The notes below the pieces were generated by a model, which saw only the letters and a list, made by a program, of their open reading frames with translations, ran no database searches and was not told the DNA's origin. A stretch of 64,000 bases of DNA. Origin: Albugo candida (Eukaryota; Oomycota; Peronosporomycetes; Albuginales; Albuginaceae). Every line of letters starts with the position of its first letter. Within the stretch, counting starts at the first letter, position 1. This document shows, piece by piece, positions 46,440-59,110 of the stretch. The stretch is from assembly GCA_905220665.1 (NCBI GenBank), contig CAJNAR010000176.1:432457-496456 (forward strand). The letters are read 5' to 3'. Position numbers and translations under genes: made by a program.

Positions 46440-49400
46440 ATCCTAGATGAAACTAAGAATGCTGATTTCTTTCCCACCACAAGACTTCATGCTATTCTCT
46501 GCATGTGATTGCAAAGCGTCAGGTCAGTTCGACTGAAAAGCGCCATGAGCTCTAACACACAATAATCACAAAATTTGAAGCCAAAGGCAACGGCAGGTTC
46601 GCTTTGCTATCTTATTATTATCAAATCCCCGTAAGCTTCACACACTCATTTACACCAGCTGTCACGTATGCTCCTCCACTACCTTTTATGAAACACTTGA
46701 GCGTTGGAGCCTCCTAAAGTCACTGGATAGCCATAGGAAAATGCACGATGAACTTGACTTTCTGCATTTGAGATTCGCCCATCTGCTGTGTTCATCTCAG
46801 CTCGATTGCTACTATTACATACGATCATGTGGTGCAATAACGCCACGCATAGATAACTCAAAATCGCTTTAGGACTGCGCAATAATAAATGAATACGTTT
46901 CGAAGTATTGGTTGGCGATTAATCGTAAAGACACATAAACGTTCTTCAGAGTGCACCAGCGATCAAATGAGTCTAGAGCGTGAAAGATTGCTGTTGTAAT
47001 TGATCTTTCGTAGGAATTGGAGGTTGAGCTGCATGAGAACGTTTGAATCGCTTGGACGTATGATTTTCCACGCAAAGTGTGTATCAGTAATGTTACTTCC
47101 AATGAATTGGGCAGATGGACTTCTACGACCTGTCGTGACCCATGCGCTCAAAGACGAATTGCTGTGGGTGGGCGTCGTTGTGCAGATAGAGAACGTGATT
47201 GTAAAACACGTCGGATCGTCAAAGATGAGAAGACGATGCCTGATGCGGTATGAAGAACTTGTACGTGCGGTGTCAACGATCGCATTTTTGGTTGGAGCGA
47301 ATTTCTGGCCAATCGAAAAGAGGTTATCGTTTATTTCATTTGATGACCGCTTACTTATGTATTATTTCAAAGCGATTCCTTTTCGGGTTTGGCGACAGTT
47401 AATAATGCATATCTTTTTATACTTTTATCTTTTCGACGACCTGCAATACATCATTACTTCAAGCAATTGGTATCGTTCTGCAGTGACCCGAGGTATCCTG
47501 TCACGACGTTACCTTCTATTTGACATATATTGACACAACTAATACCATTCTGAATTTTCTGATGCTTTATCAGACATGACTCACCGACGTTTTTTCTTGT
47601 TGGAGAGCATCGCGTGTGTGCAGGTACGTGGTACCTTGGAACGTCGTAACGCAAACGTATCGAAGCTAAAGTGTATTTGCCCAAGTATCAATTCAAGGCT
47701 TAGAGGCACTCTTTGCTTCGTACGATTTCACACTCATTATCTGCACGGGACACTAGATCATCTGATCGCTTTTAAAAATTGCAATCATTTTCTCTCACAC
47801 TCCGCCTCCGTAGCCTTTCGTCCGCGGAAAACGGAATTGTTCAAGTGACAAACAGAAAAGTCACTTGTGCATAGCATCGTATTCAAGCTCGGACGAGGAG
47901 TCAGCATCCAGTGCATCAACACAAATGATTAGTTATAAAAAATTATCGTCAAAAAACATATTTGATTGGATGTAGTTTGAGTCTAGTTTCTTCCATAAAT
48001 GCATGGAAATGTACGGTATTCACAAACAGTATAAAGTCAGCATGTAGCGCCTATCTTAGTGTCAGGTAACATAAATTGAATACGATAGACATAATGATCT
48101 TCTTTCCATACAGGGTCAACTCATTTCCAGTGCTCTCTCGTCATAATATGAACTTCAAGCAACTCCAGTCATCGGCTTTCGTAGCGTAGGTCTTAATTTG
48201 ATACCGGTAGTAATATAAATCGCAGTTGATCAAAGTGTACGTTGCGATGACTTGAAAATTGTCTTCGATAAAGCTCGGATTCGACATGATTCAACTACAA
48301 TTCTACAGGCTCCGGGGAATCGATTTCTAACATGTACGACTTCCACACTGGTGTCTGCACCACAGGACAGGTTTGTTACTCTGCACATAGTGCTCAAAAC
48401 GGAAGTAGAAATATTATCGAAGAAGATTAGTATATGCCTTCTTTTTAATGAAGTGTCGTTACGAAATAAATATATTTTGTATGTCTTATATGCTGTCTTT
48501 GATTTGGTTTCCAGAATGGTTTCTGCCTGTCGGTTCAGTATCTGATGGAGGGCTTTTTAAACGCATACCTGCATACAATCCGTTATTACACTAGGCGATA
48601 TATGATTTTTGCCGTTCCCTTGGACTGATAGTCACGAAAAGCCATTGTTGTCACACATTTCTCGTCATCCCATTGTAGTATGCGGAATGTTGTACGCGAT
48701 ATTCCCAGCGCGATCATATTCTGCACGCACACTAGAAGAATACGATGAAAGATCCTGCACAGCAGATTTTATTGTCGGTATGAGCCCATTTGCGAGGGTT
48801 CAACAGAAATATACCTTTATTCGCACTTTATATTGTGGTCTCCAGACACCAAGAGTAAGATCGACGTGTTCATCATAAAAAGCTATAATTTCTACAAGAA
48901 TATATGAGTCGAAGCAGACGTTCCTCTGTGCAATTCTATCCATTCGCTGTTGTCCAACTGGATAGAAACATTGCACATTGCTTCTACTATCAACAGTTAG
49001 ACCACACGAATCTATTTCAAGCTGCCGTACCAAGCGAGTTGACTTACTGAGCCAAGCTCACTCGCCTAATTGCAGAGGGTAGTACCGAGTGCCAAATTGG
49101 GGATGCAAAATAGCTGCTAGAAGAAAAACACGCAGTCTCTGACGAGTGTAAAGCAAAGATAATCTCGGATTTTTGCACAGTATACCGTAGGGCATCTAGT
49201 CAAGCAATTGAGTTTTTTAGTCAACCGCATCTATTGCCCCATTGTCCACTTTCATTCAAGTGGAAATTCGTCACAGTTATGGCACCCTCAGAAACAGGAA
49301 GCTTTTCTTCAGTGATGTTTGATATACGGGTATCTAGGATACGTTCCAATTGAATATGATATGTGCGATTCCATGCACTCGATATATTTGTAGACGCGAA

Positions 49401-52376
49401 TATCAAAACTTGGAAAAAAATAAGAATTTGCCTTGTTTCACTGAAAATAAGGTTTCTACGCTCTTGCAAGCTGACATATGCGCAGTCGCGGATCGCACAA
49501 TACGGAATACAGCCCTTTGAAAGGCGAGAACATGATCTCATGGGATGGATTACTTGAATAATCGATACACATTTGATATGCAATGCAGCATGATGTGTTC
49601 ATCAGTAATTGCGCTCAGGCGGTGGCGTTTAGCCGTATGTAAAACTTTAACTTTGGCTGAGTCTCTAGTTCGGCATTTAGCATCCAGTACTATAAAAGTC
49701 TGCCTGCAGGACATTTTTTAGCACTTCCCAAAAGAGATGTATCATGGATAGAATTTAGATCTAGCCCTGCCAAGAGAAACGTACACCTATCGATGGTCAA
49801 TGCCCGATGAGTTGTGCGAGCCTAAAGGCACATAATGAGATGCTTCTATATACGTACATGGGAAAGGAAAATTCGAGCGGGCTTTCTCACACTTCCAATT
49901 CATAGTGTACCTAGAATATCCTGGATTCCAAGAAAAGCCACCAGTTTCAATGTGTTTTTATAAAGTGTAGAAGAGGGTGAACACATATGTAGCGGCTCTA
50001 TGGAATAAGGCACAGAGATAAAAGTTGTATATCATACTGTTAACAGAAAGGATACGATGTACGTAGAATGATGCTTCAGTGACAGAGGAAAGGACTAAAA
50101 CGTATCACAGGTCACGTTCTTCACTTTTTGAGGTCACTATACGATCGCTATCGTCCACTCGTAATACATGACGCTCGGAAGACGTGTCAGCCATCATGCT
50201 AGTGAGAAGTAGTTGTACAGCATGGTCTTTATTGTTTTGCGCGATCGTATCCAATATGCCACCCGTCAACTGCTCCTTTCGCTCCCGTATAAGTTTAGAT
50301 AAAGCGTTTGCAATTGTTTGGTTGCGTTCATCAAATCACTAAATCTTCAAGTACAGATAGGTCTTGTTTTTTCTAATGTGTTCATACGCATACACGACAA
50401 TGACAATGTCACCGAGGGGATTGATGTAGAGCATTTCTTTCTGCGTGTCTCGACTGGTTCCAACGGAGGGAGTGTCAATCGCGATGCTTTTCTTTGCTCG
50501 ACTCATCGTGGTGACCAATGAGCCGTTGCCAGTCGGCAGAGATGACACTCACGTGATAACCAACCGTTCAATTAGAAGCACTCGTCCCCACCTTCCGTAG
50601 AATCAACAGCTTGGTGCACGTTTTCTTTGGAAGTATGAATGGCTTCCAAGAATACCGCTGCTTTTCCCCTGCGTCATGGTTTGAGACAGCAAAGGCCTAC
50701 TTCTTTGACATACAGTAGGATGGTTTTTATCATGTCCAAGAAGTTTCTCGGTTCGTTTGCATTTGCGCAAGAGCAGATGTACATATCCGTTGAAATGTCG
50801 GGACGCCCGGAGCCCACTACGCTCTCGAAATTTGCTTGCACGTGCTTTTATTCATTGTATCTCAGAGGCTTCTTTTGTCGCGGCTTGTATTCTTCATTGG
50901 GTCAAAGCCGCAATAGTGAAGCAGTTTCCACATAACTGGAGCAAGATGGTGTAGGAGTCCATCCCGAACGCATTCCTTACCACACTCTATCTAACTGCTC
51001 CGTCAGAACTGATTTGCTACAAGGCACCACAGCAACCTGTCATCATCCAAACTGAAAATGACTTCCTTTCAGAGTATGTTCGATCATCTCTCACAACTAC
51101 AAGTGAATCCAGTCCAAGACCCATTCCGATGAAACGCAATCTTCTCGTTGGATAATATCAATTTCCACGGTGTCTCGCAAAAGTAACTTTGATTCTGTGA
51201 TGTTGGCGCAGGCCTCTTACAAAAAATGCCTCCCTTGCTATATTTTAATGACTCACTGACTGCCTTTCGCGTTCATGCTGGTCTTGAATGTAGCAAATAC
51301 TTGATAATTGAATCCGCTTTAAATCGTTGAGACTGGAGAGTATTTCTTTGCAGTTGCGGTTGTGAATTCTCTGTCAGGCGCCGACATGCTTTAGAGGCAC
51401 ATCAGCAGCGCAGCCAAGCGGAAAGCATGGTGGAACAAGTAAGCAGCACACATTCTCAGTGAGAGGCAGCCGGTTCGGAATCAGGCACTTATGGATCCTA
51501 ATGTTGTGTGATTTGATACTTTAAATTCAAATAGTGTGGTTGCTCCTCAGATAGATATTGAGTTAGCATTGGAAAAACACTTTTTTACCAAATTGGCCTC
51601 GCCTTGGTGTATCATTTGATCTCTGTAGGTCTTTTGCACTCTTTCGCTGCTATCGTTAGCCTTTCCGTGATGAAAGTGAAAGTGATCTTTGCAATGAATG
51701 TGGCGGTATATGAAGTGATATTTGCAATGAATGTGGCGGTATATGCTTTTTGAACGATCGTTTACGTAGAGCTTCGCGTCGATTTTATTCATCGTTCCAT
51801 CCTGAGGGCTCGATGCAGCAATAAGGTTTTCGGCATGTACGGAACCTTGAATGGTGGAACCTGCGAGAGTTGGTAATATGTCTTGCTGTCCAGAGTCCTT
51901 CAATGCGGTTGCCTTATCTTCTTATCCTGCTCCAGTACAAGATTACGGCCAGCATGTAATAAATATTTTTCCCAGATGTACTGTACAGTGTCTCCCAAAT
52001 TGAGGCACAACACACTACGCTGGATACGGCCATCCAACTAGGACAAGGCTTTCGATGTGTACATTAACGGACACCACACAATGTTACCTGTTTATGTGAT
52101 TTAAAACGGTAATTCACTACTTGTAAATGCTGCATCCACACTTGATTGGGCCGAGTGTCCATGTGCCGGAAGCATTACCGTAAATATTTTGACAGTTAGT
52201 GTGGTGCACTCAGTCTCATGCGAAACAAATGGAACTAACGCTAGCAAGGGTGCAATTTCTAGTGCGGGTGTGGTACATGCACATAATATGATGGTTCTTC
52301 TCCTCGTTTGCGGTGTACACTTCTGTTTCGACATCAAATACCCTCCTACAGACTTTCTTAGCGAGCATATATTGTA
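46440..52376. other. Long gene-poor stretch
   Basis: No gene recognised. The longest frame is 47034-47533 plus (about 166 codons from an internal ATG, basic, no domain or signal peptide). The 51547-51903 minus frame contains a short internal duplication described separately. Other frames are short. Confidence 0.35.
51688..51753 (+). repeat. 33-bp tandem duplication
   Basis: GTGAT[CA]TTTGCAATGAATGT followed by GGCGGTATATG occurs twice in direct succession, with one internal difference. On the minus strand it encodes a doubled YRHIHCK string in an open frame of 118 codons that lacks an ATG start; the frame's reality is doubtful. Confidence 0.7.
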
Positions 52377-52379
52377 TTG

Positions 52380-52736
52380 ACATTAAGCTTGTCCAGCGCA
52401 CTCCATCTCTATATCGCAGGGTTGCCCAACCTTCACTCGGTCATCCCGTTTTTCGTCATTTGTGGTGAATGCGGTAGCTGCTTCATTTATGAAGGCGAGT
52501 TTCATGCCTCTAGAATTTCGATCTCTCACGAAGGAGCAGTATCTTGTTCCATTCGTATAATTAACATGACGTTAAAAAGAGCTCGACTACGGAAGATGAT
52601 GACTGACAGTTGCTTGAAATGCATATTTACAAGAAAGCAATTAGAATATGAATTGATAATTCTCCAAAATTCAAAGAACTCATTAGCGACTCCTTTAGAC
52701 TTATTTGCTGAATTGATTCAACTTTACTACCAATAA
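52380..52736 (+). pseudogene. Probable degraded member of the secreted family
   Basis: An open frame without an ATG start contains SRISISHEGAVSCSIRI, which matches SAIDISPHGSNACDTFI of the 30059 protein with identical I-S-x-x-G-x(3)-C spacing. About 45 residues later comes IILQNSKNSLATPLDLF, equivalent to the ILFDFDNEKLAVPEEYL loop, with Asp replaced by Gln and the nine-residue spacing to Pro kept. Roughly 18 residues between the two blocks are lost. There is no signal peptide or initiator, and the C-terminal strands after the TAA are not found. Probably a truncated relic. Confidence 0.35.
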
Positions 52737-52739
52737 ATT

Positions 52740-54840
52740 AATCGAACATAATTCTATAGATACTAAAGCCTTGTAACATATTTGGCCCTTACTCGTCACC
52801 AGGCATTCGGGGCTCGAAACCACATTGAGCTGAGGATATGACCTGTAACCTCAAATAGGTAACATTTGCCCTTCTCGCCCAATAATGCTATAGTGAGGCT
52901 CACAAGTAGATCGGATATATTTTGTATCCAAAGCGTTATCGAAATCAAGTCAAATTAAATGATATTGAAGTCAGAGCTTCAAACATAACGGTGTAGAATT
53001 CACTTGTGATATTGAATGTGTGGTTAATGACCGCTGCTACAACTTGACTTCATACTGTTTGTGGATACCATACACACTCTTCCACGCAAAGAATATAAAT
53101 TACAGCCAATCAAATTTATTCTGAAAGTGATTTTTTATTACTTGATATTTGTAATGCTGAACTGATTTCTGGTTTCTCGTCCGAGTCCAATCCCGATACT
53201 TCAGGCACTAGAGACATTTTCGTTTGTAACATCATAACCTTGCGGAGACAGAATGTGAAGGAAGTACGATTGGAATTTTCAAAAGCAATCAGATGATCTA
53301 GTGTCCTGTTTAGATAAAGAGCGAAAGATTGGATGAAATGAAAGAGTGCTTTAACTTGAATTAATTTCTAGACCTAGAAGGTATAAACGCAGATACGTTC
53401 GCGTTACGGTGTTTTACTGTCCGACAAGATAGAATGTAAAAAAGTCGGTGAGTCAGGTCTACCAGTAATACGCAGGATGATATTGAGGTTCTCTATTTTA
53501 AAATGCAGACGTGTAACATACGTTTCAGTATTGGTATTAGTTATGCGAATGTATGTTAAATGAAAGGGAATAATTCAAGAGGAATACCTGGCGTCACCAC
53601 AAACTGATATTAATAGCTCAAAGAAATGACATATTGCAGGTCGTCAAGTTATAGAATACTGTTAGTTAGTAACTATACCATCTCAGAATCTAGTGCTACT
53701 AAAAGTTGGGTGGATAGGTACCGCGATTGTGCCTAGTAAAGGAATTGGCTTTGAAATAATACACAAGTACGCGGTCATCAGTTGAAATAAACGTTAATCT
53801 CTTCTCGATTGGCCAGGAATTCGCCTCAACCGAAGAAGGGTCCGATAAAATAGCACTTACGAGTCCTTTCGACAGCATACAACTTTAATTCTCGCCTCAG
53901 CCGATCCAAGGCATGTTACAATAACATGCTCACGAAATGAACGAAACGTGTTTAGAGCGCATCTAGCGTTTTCGACCATCCACCCTCAAAAATCCTCCCA
54001 TTGGAAGCGCTGTCAGATTGAGATGAAATGGAAAAAAGAATCAACTCTTCCACCTACAGCAATCCGTCTTTGCGCGTATGGATCACGACAGTTCGAAGAA
54101 GACCATCTGTCCAATTGATTTAATTGCCACTCTAATATATGCACACTATTTGCGTCGAAGAAGTTTACGTCGAAGCGATTCAATGGAGCTCAACAACCCA
54201 ATTCGCACAAACGATTTTTTGCTTCACGACGTTTCCACCTTTTGGAATCACTTGATTGCTGGGGCACTCTCAAGACCGTTTATTCCGTCTCAAGGATTCA
54301 TCGCCAATCAACAGCTCCAAAACGTATTCATGGAATTATTCCTCAGTCACCATAAAGATTTTGAATTTTGTCTCTGTGTGCGGTGTTTGGTTAGGTGGCA
54401 CATCATCGTATCATATAGTGGTAATCGAGTTGAGTCGTCGCGTACTTTCGTATAAAGACATTTGGTGAGCTTTAGGGAAGGTCAATGAAGAATAGCAATG
54501 GTGGCAGCTGGTTTTATATGCGTGACTACTACGTGCATTTACATCTACTTGTCAAAGGAGCACCTGCAATTTTTTACACTGTACATTCCCATGATTGTGT
54601 AAGGAGACTCATAGCGCTATTCAATCGAACTGATTTAACGCTTTGCAGAAACACAACAACTTGAGATAATATAAACACTTATATGATATCACAATACCAT
54701 TTCATTATTGAATTGCGATCAAAAGTGTTGAAGAGTAGCGCGATAAAATCGGGTGTCAGGGAAAAAGTAAAACCAGCATGGCTAGTTTCATCTAGGAACT
54801 ATTGGGTGCTATATCCTAATGTAGAACGAAATACGAAGCT
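52740..54840. other. Gene-less stretch with one unassigned frame
   Basis: 54078-54455 plus begins at an ATG and is open for 125 codons, with overlapping open frames around it. I see no signal peptide or known domain. The rest is featureless. Confidence 0.35.
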
Positions 54841-54842
54841 AG

Positions 54843-55000
54843 TGTAGGAAACATTATGTACTTGATCCTACGTTTGGTCGATAAGTACTAAATAGAACTG
54901 CGATCAGATCAGCTTGATACTTAATATAGGATCCATTATACGCTCGATCCTACATTTCGTCGATACGTACTAAATAGAACAAGGATGGACTCATGCGTCA
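54843..55000 (+). repeat. Tandemly duplicated upstream block of the 55217 pseudogene
   Basis: Unit 1 (54843-54900) and unit 2 (54924-54980) each read TGATCCTACGTTTGGTCGAT or close, then A[AC]GTACTAAATAGAAC. Unit 2 continues with GATGGACTCATGCG, matching 46341-46400 on the other strand, upstream of the intact paralogue. The intact gene has one clear unit. Confidence 0.6.
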
Positions 55001-55171
55001 TCAACAAACGACAACCACGCCGTAGAATTAATTACGGTTTCGATACTAAAGTCAATTCGAAAAAGCGATCAACACTGTCATGGCGTTGTCCAATGTTTGG
55101 GGTTGCTGATCTGACCGTCGCCTTCTCTGAGCCAATCACTCGTACCAATGATATCCGTAGCCTTTAAATTT

Positions 55172-55189
55172 GCTCACTTTTGAATTTCC
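55172..55189 (+). promoter_or_regulatory. Oomycete-type Inr plus FPR core promoter
   Basis: GCTCACTTTTGAATTTCC fits the consensus well. Its A at 55176 is exactly 41 nt before the GTG at 55217, matching the spacing to the ATG at 46238 and at 19676. Confidence 0.7.
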
Positions 55190-55216
55190 TTTCCCCGATT
55201 GGTTGCAATCGATACC

Positions 55217-55948
55217 GTGAAGACTATAGCGACTCAGTCTTATCTGTTTATACAGATTATGGGCTTCATTCTCAAGTCAGAAGGAAACTGCCCCGTCACT
55301 GATGCTATGTATTGTAAAATGGGTACCTTGAGGCAAGAACCTAATAATTATTTGTCACCCATCCCTGGCTGGCATTTAGATTGCATCACCGTAAGCACGA
55401 ACACTCAAGTACAGATGTATGTACCAAAAAATCCAACACAAGGAGATTTGGGAACGTGTACAAATCTGCGCATTCATTTTGCGAACGACATGAAGCTTCT
55501 TGATACAAGCGTTACTGCAGTCAATGATGCTATCGACATTCCTATCAAGGACATGAATGCACAGATGTGCTGGGGCCAAGACTTAGAGTCTGCTTCTTTC
55601 GGCGGGATAGTGGACAAAACAGTTGAATTTCTTCGCTTCGAATTGGAAAATGATGGACTGGCCGTAACTGAGCAGTAGCACAATCATCTGAAAGCACAAC
55701 GGACTGATATTCAATTTGGTTTTGTGACGAAATCATTCAACGAGATGGATCATAAACTGACGCTAAAGGTAATAGTTCCAGAAGGACTATTATATGGAAG
55801 AGGAGATGGGTCCTATGCATTGGGATGGAAAATGATGCAGAGAGCTGGGATTCAACTGATAAAACAAGGCAGCAATTTTATGGTAAGGTATGTGAGAGGC
55901 TCCACTGTCACTCCATCTGACTCCAAACCGAAAAAAACGTACGTTTGA
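55217..55948 (+). pseudogene. Secreted-family gene with lost start codon and one internal TAG
   Basis: Aligned to the protein starting at 46238, the former start falls on a GTG (55217-55219), followed by a signal-peptide-like stretch (residues 1-22, ending FILKSEG). The cysteine pattern NC-x(8)-C..C..C is kept. CWGQDLESASFGG corresponds to the W...SL strand, and FELENDGLAVTEQ (141-153) to the D...AVP loop with E for D and T for P. A single in-frame TAG then follows (codon 154, 55676-55678). The same frame continues for 89 further residues carrying the expected last strands (ALGWKMMQRAGIQLIKQG and FMVRY). No frameshift exists. Two independent point lesions with otherwise intact sequence mark a young pseudogene; a non-AUG start with stop readthrough is the less likely alternative. 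Confidence 0.75.
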
Positions 55949-55949
55949 C

Positions 55950-58900
55950 TCAATTTCCTGATACTTACTTTGGCAGTGTTGAGGTTGACGGCAAGATAAA
56001 GTTCTTCTTATACATGATGATTATCACCTTACTTCATTTTCCATTATCTTTGTACAACGGCTGTCTTACACTCGATTTTGCCCCATTCACATTCGGATCT
56101 TCTATGTTTCTTCCGCTTTGAAAATGAATTAGACGAGGCTGGATCCGCGAGATTTTTCCTGAGAACACTCCGTTTTTTACACCATGATGTGATGATAAAG
56201 AAGCTGCAGCGAGGCTAAAACACTGAAGACTTGCGGAACACCACTTATAGAACGCTCTGTGTCTCATGACACGCACGTCGGTCTGAGTCAGGTCGCCCAG
56301 CATATGTCGATACGCGTCCATCCTTTATGACATTCATTTATGACCTTTCATAATGCATAATCTTGCATCCCTTTTCGACTCAGCCAAATCCTTCCATACA
56401 AATGTGAATGATAAGAAATACGAAAAGACATAACTCTCATCTTTTGTTGGGAATCGCTCGCCTTTTTAATGGAGCTGCATGTTCCCACTGCCACGAATAC
56501 CTGAAACTCGCTTCGTAAATGTTTGGTTTCCTGGCGTGAAAACACGTTCACTAAGTATCCTACCACGCGTCGCTTCTGACGTAATCGGCCGCTTCTGCAC
56601 GCGAATTCTCTGTCGAATTGCGTGATCCTATTGACGATTTATAAGTTGACGAGGAAGATGGCTCGATTCTGGTCGGCAGTTTCTCCTCGTGCCCGTGCGG
56701 CCTCGGGCTTTTCACTCTCATCGTATCACTTTCTACGCATAAATATGGAGAATTCGCTTTATTACGTCGGAATAGAACATTTCGTTCCGAAAGCATACTC
56801 TGTCTTTTTTACAACCTTTTTCGGTATTTAGTACGATGGGTCATGAGAATATGATATTATTTTAAATGCTGGAAAGCAAGAGTTAAATTGCGTCATCTTT
56901 GAGAACTCCTGCAAAATAGTTCCCTGATACAACTGAGTTTATTCGACTTTCCGAGGCTGATGAGGCGATGATGTAGTGCATGAAGTGTCCCTACCAAGTA
57001 CCAAAGGACAGATGTGCCTCAAAACGAGTTTTTTACCGACTTGGAAAATTCGAGATAGCATACCAAGAAGGTCACAGCAGAGGATCACGAACCAATGTAA
57101 TTTGAAGGGAGCCGCCATAGATAACAGAGATCTGCGGAAGGGAGTATACATTGATATCACGCAACCCGATCATTGTATCAGGTTGTCCTTTTTTAAACAG
57201 AGACTACGATCGGACAAGCCGGATCTATTTGGTGCACACAAGTGCTTGTACTAGTACGATGATGTGCTACCATGATGCATCGAGAAATGGCAGGATTCTG
57301 CATGAAATTATTTTTGGTCGTCAGTTTTCTTCCAAGAGCTACTGCCCGTCCATCAAAAGCACCAATAGCCCTTACATTTTGATTTAATCTCAGCCGATGG
57401 GTGGGCATAGATAATATGGAAGAATCCATTCATCCCTTCTTCAAGCATCCCTTTTGCTGCGTGTTTTCCATGTACGCAAGCTATTTCCAACAGATGACAT
57501 ACATTGGTGCATACCACGTGGCCAACATCCAAGAAAGTATTGATTTCTTTCTAAAATTTTGTGACGATTTGATGATAGAAAGATACTTTTGACTGAAAGG
57601 TTTCAGTAAAAATTCAAAGACAGGTTGATGGATGGATACCCTCGAAATTGTTGTATGAGATCATACCTCAACAAAAGGGCGTCATGAATTTTGCGACTTC
57701 TCTTTGGCATATGATCCATTCAGACAATTGTCTACTTCTCGCATGATGGAAATTTCTGTTTCTGATACGGTCCGATAATCAGCTACTCTTTTAATCACCA
57801 TTCCGGTGACTCAACTCTTCCTATCCAGAGCAAAGCGATCTAGACCTCAACGGTAATTTCATCCGTACGGATTGAATCATAATCACCGAAAACGACTTTT
57901 CCGTCACATTGTATGATATAAGATAAAAGTTGATGTTATCACAGGGAAACGACAACAACCGCAGCTACTCGAGTCATAAGACACATCGGTCAATATCCTT
58001 GCAATTACATTATGTCCGGAGAGGATACATGGAATTATAGGAACTATGTCCAGTGGCGCCCACGGTGTCCGCTAATTTTGCATTCGCACGTTGATGCGCT
58101 AAATTTTCCCGTACTGAGTTGCTTTAAGAAGAATTGGTATCCATAACATCACTTAGAAACTCGGAGAATTCATATATATGGAAGGTTTGCTGGCTGTGTC
58201 ATTGGTTAGCATAGCTTCTATGGTACTGATACAATCAGGAAAGGACACTTTTTGAATATATAATGGTGCAAAAAGAGTATGTCAGTGTCACCAACGTGTG
58301 ACCATACATCATTAAGTCTTGTAATCGTTTGTTTTCAATTAAAAAAAGGTTAAGTGGCCCATTTTGGAACACTCAGCGACATTATGCGCCGTATCTAGGA
58401 AGAAGTGAAAGTACTGGATATGCTCGAGAATGCTCGCCGCTCCAAAAAGCCGGTGACACTCAAGGAAGCTCCTCGTTTCCGACTTCATTTTGCTCTGTTG
58501 TAGCACGCAACTTCTTACTGCCCACCGGTCAGAAATGTATATTTATTAGGAGAAAGGATTCAATTCCAGTGAGAATATAAGCTAATACATCAATGCACTG
58601 ATCCTCTTAGACATACTGCTTGATGGAATAACAGCGTGACATTATAGTTTCAATAAGGGACCACAATAGTCTTTCGTTCTGAGTTTTCTATCTACATTGT
58701 GCTCTATGGAAATTGTATTGACGCAGCGATCTAGTAGAACGCAAAAAAGTGAGTTGAGCTTTTCCTTTGCGGCAAACTGTCTTAGTTGTAAGTATGTCTA
58801 TCGAGGGGTTTCAGTGCAGTAGCCTCATCTCACCACAATCACGAGAATCTGCCAGCTTCACTTTAATATATTCTCAGCATAACAGTGTCGTCCACCTTGA

Positions 58901-59110
58901 AATTCAGTACACCACGCTGACAGTTGCCATTCGACCGGAACAAGGCTCTAGCTGTTCACCTATCATGTACGAGACCCGACATTATTGTTTTTTGTTTTTA
59001 AAACGATACTTCCTCACTTCTTTGCATCCACACGCATTCACACAATATAAGCCCTACAATATTATCCATGATGCATTTTTTAGGGCGGTTTCACATCCTT
59101 CGTTCCCTTG
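55950..59110. other. Gene-less stretch
   Basis: Coding-like minus frames occur at 56034-56321 (ATG start, 95 codons) and 56560-56796 (Ser-rich), in a slightly GC-richer patch, but no domain is recognised. The remainder is featureless. Confidence 0.35.

Noticed and set aside
47034..47533. 166-codon plus-strand frame
   Set aside because: No signal peptide, domain, repeat or initiator element; low-complexity basic composition. A frame of this length can occur by chance in 64 kb searched in six frames.
54078..54455. A 125-codon ATG-initiated frame as a gene
   Set aside because: No recognisable domain or signal peptide, overlapping frames of similar length, and no core promoter element seen upstream.
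55670..55690. Programmed stop readthrough of TAG
   Set aside because: The following bases do not fit the CAR-YYA type context and the start codon of the same gene is also lost, so pseudogenisation is simpler.
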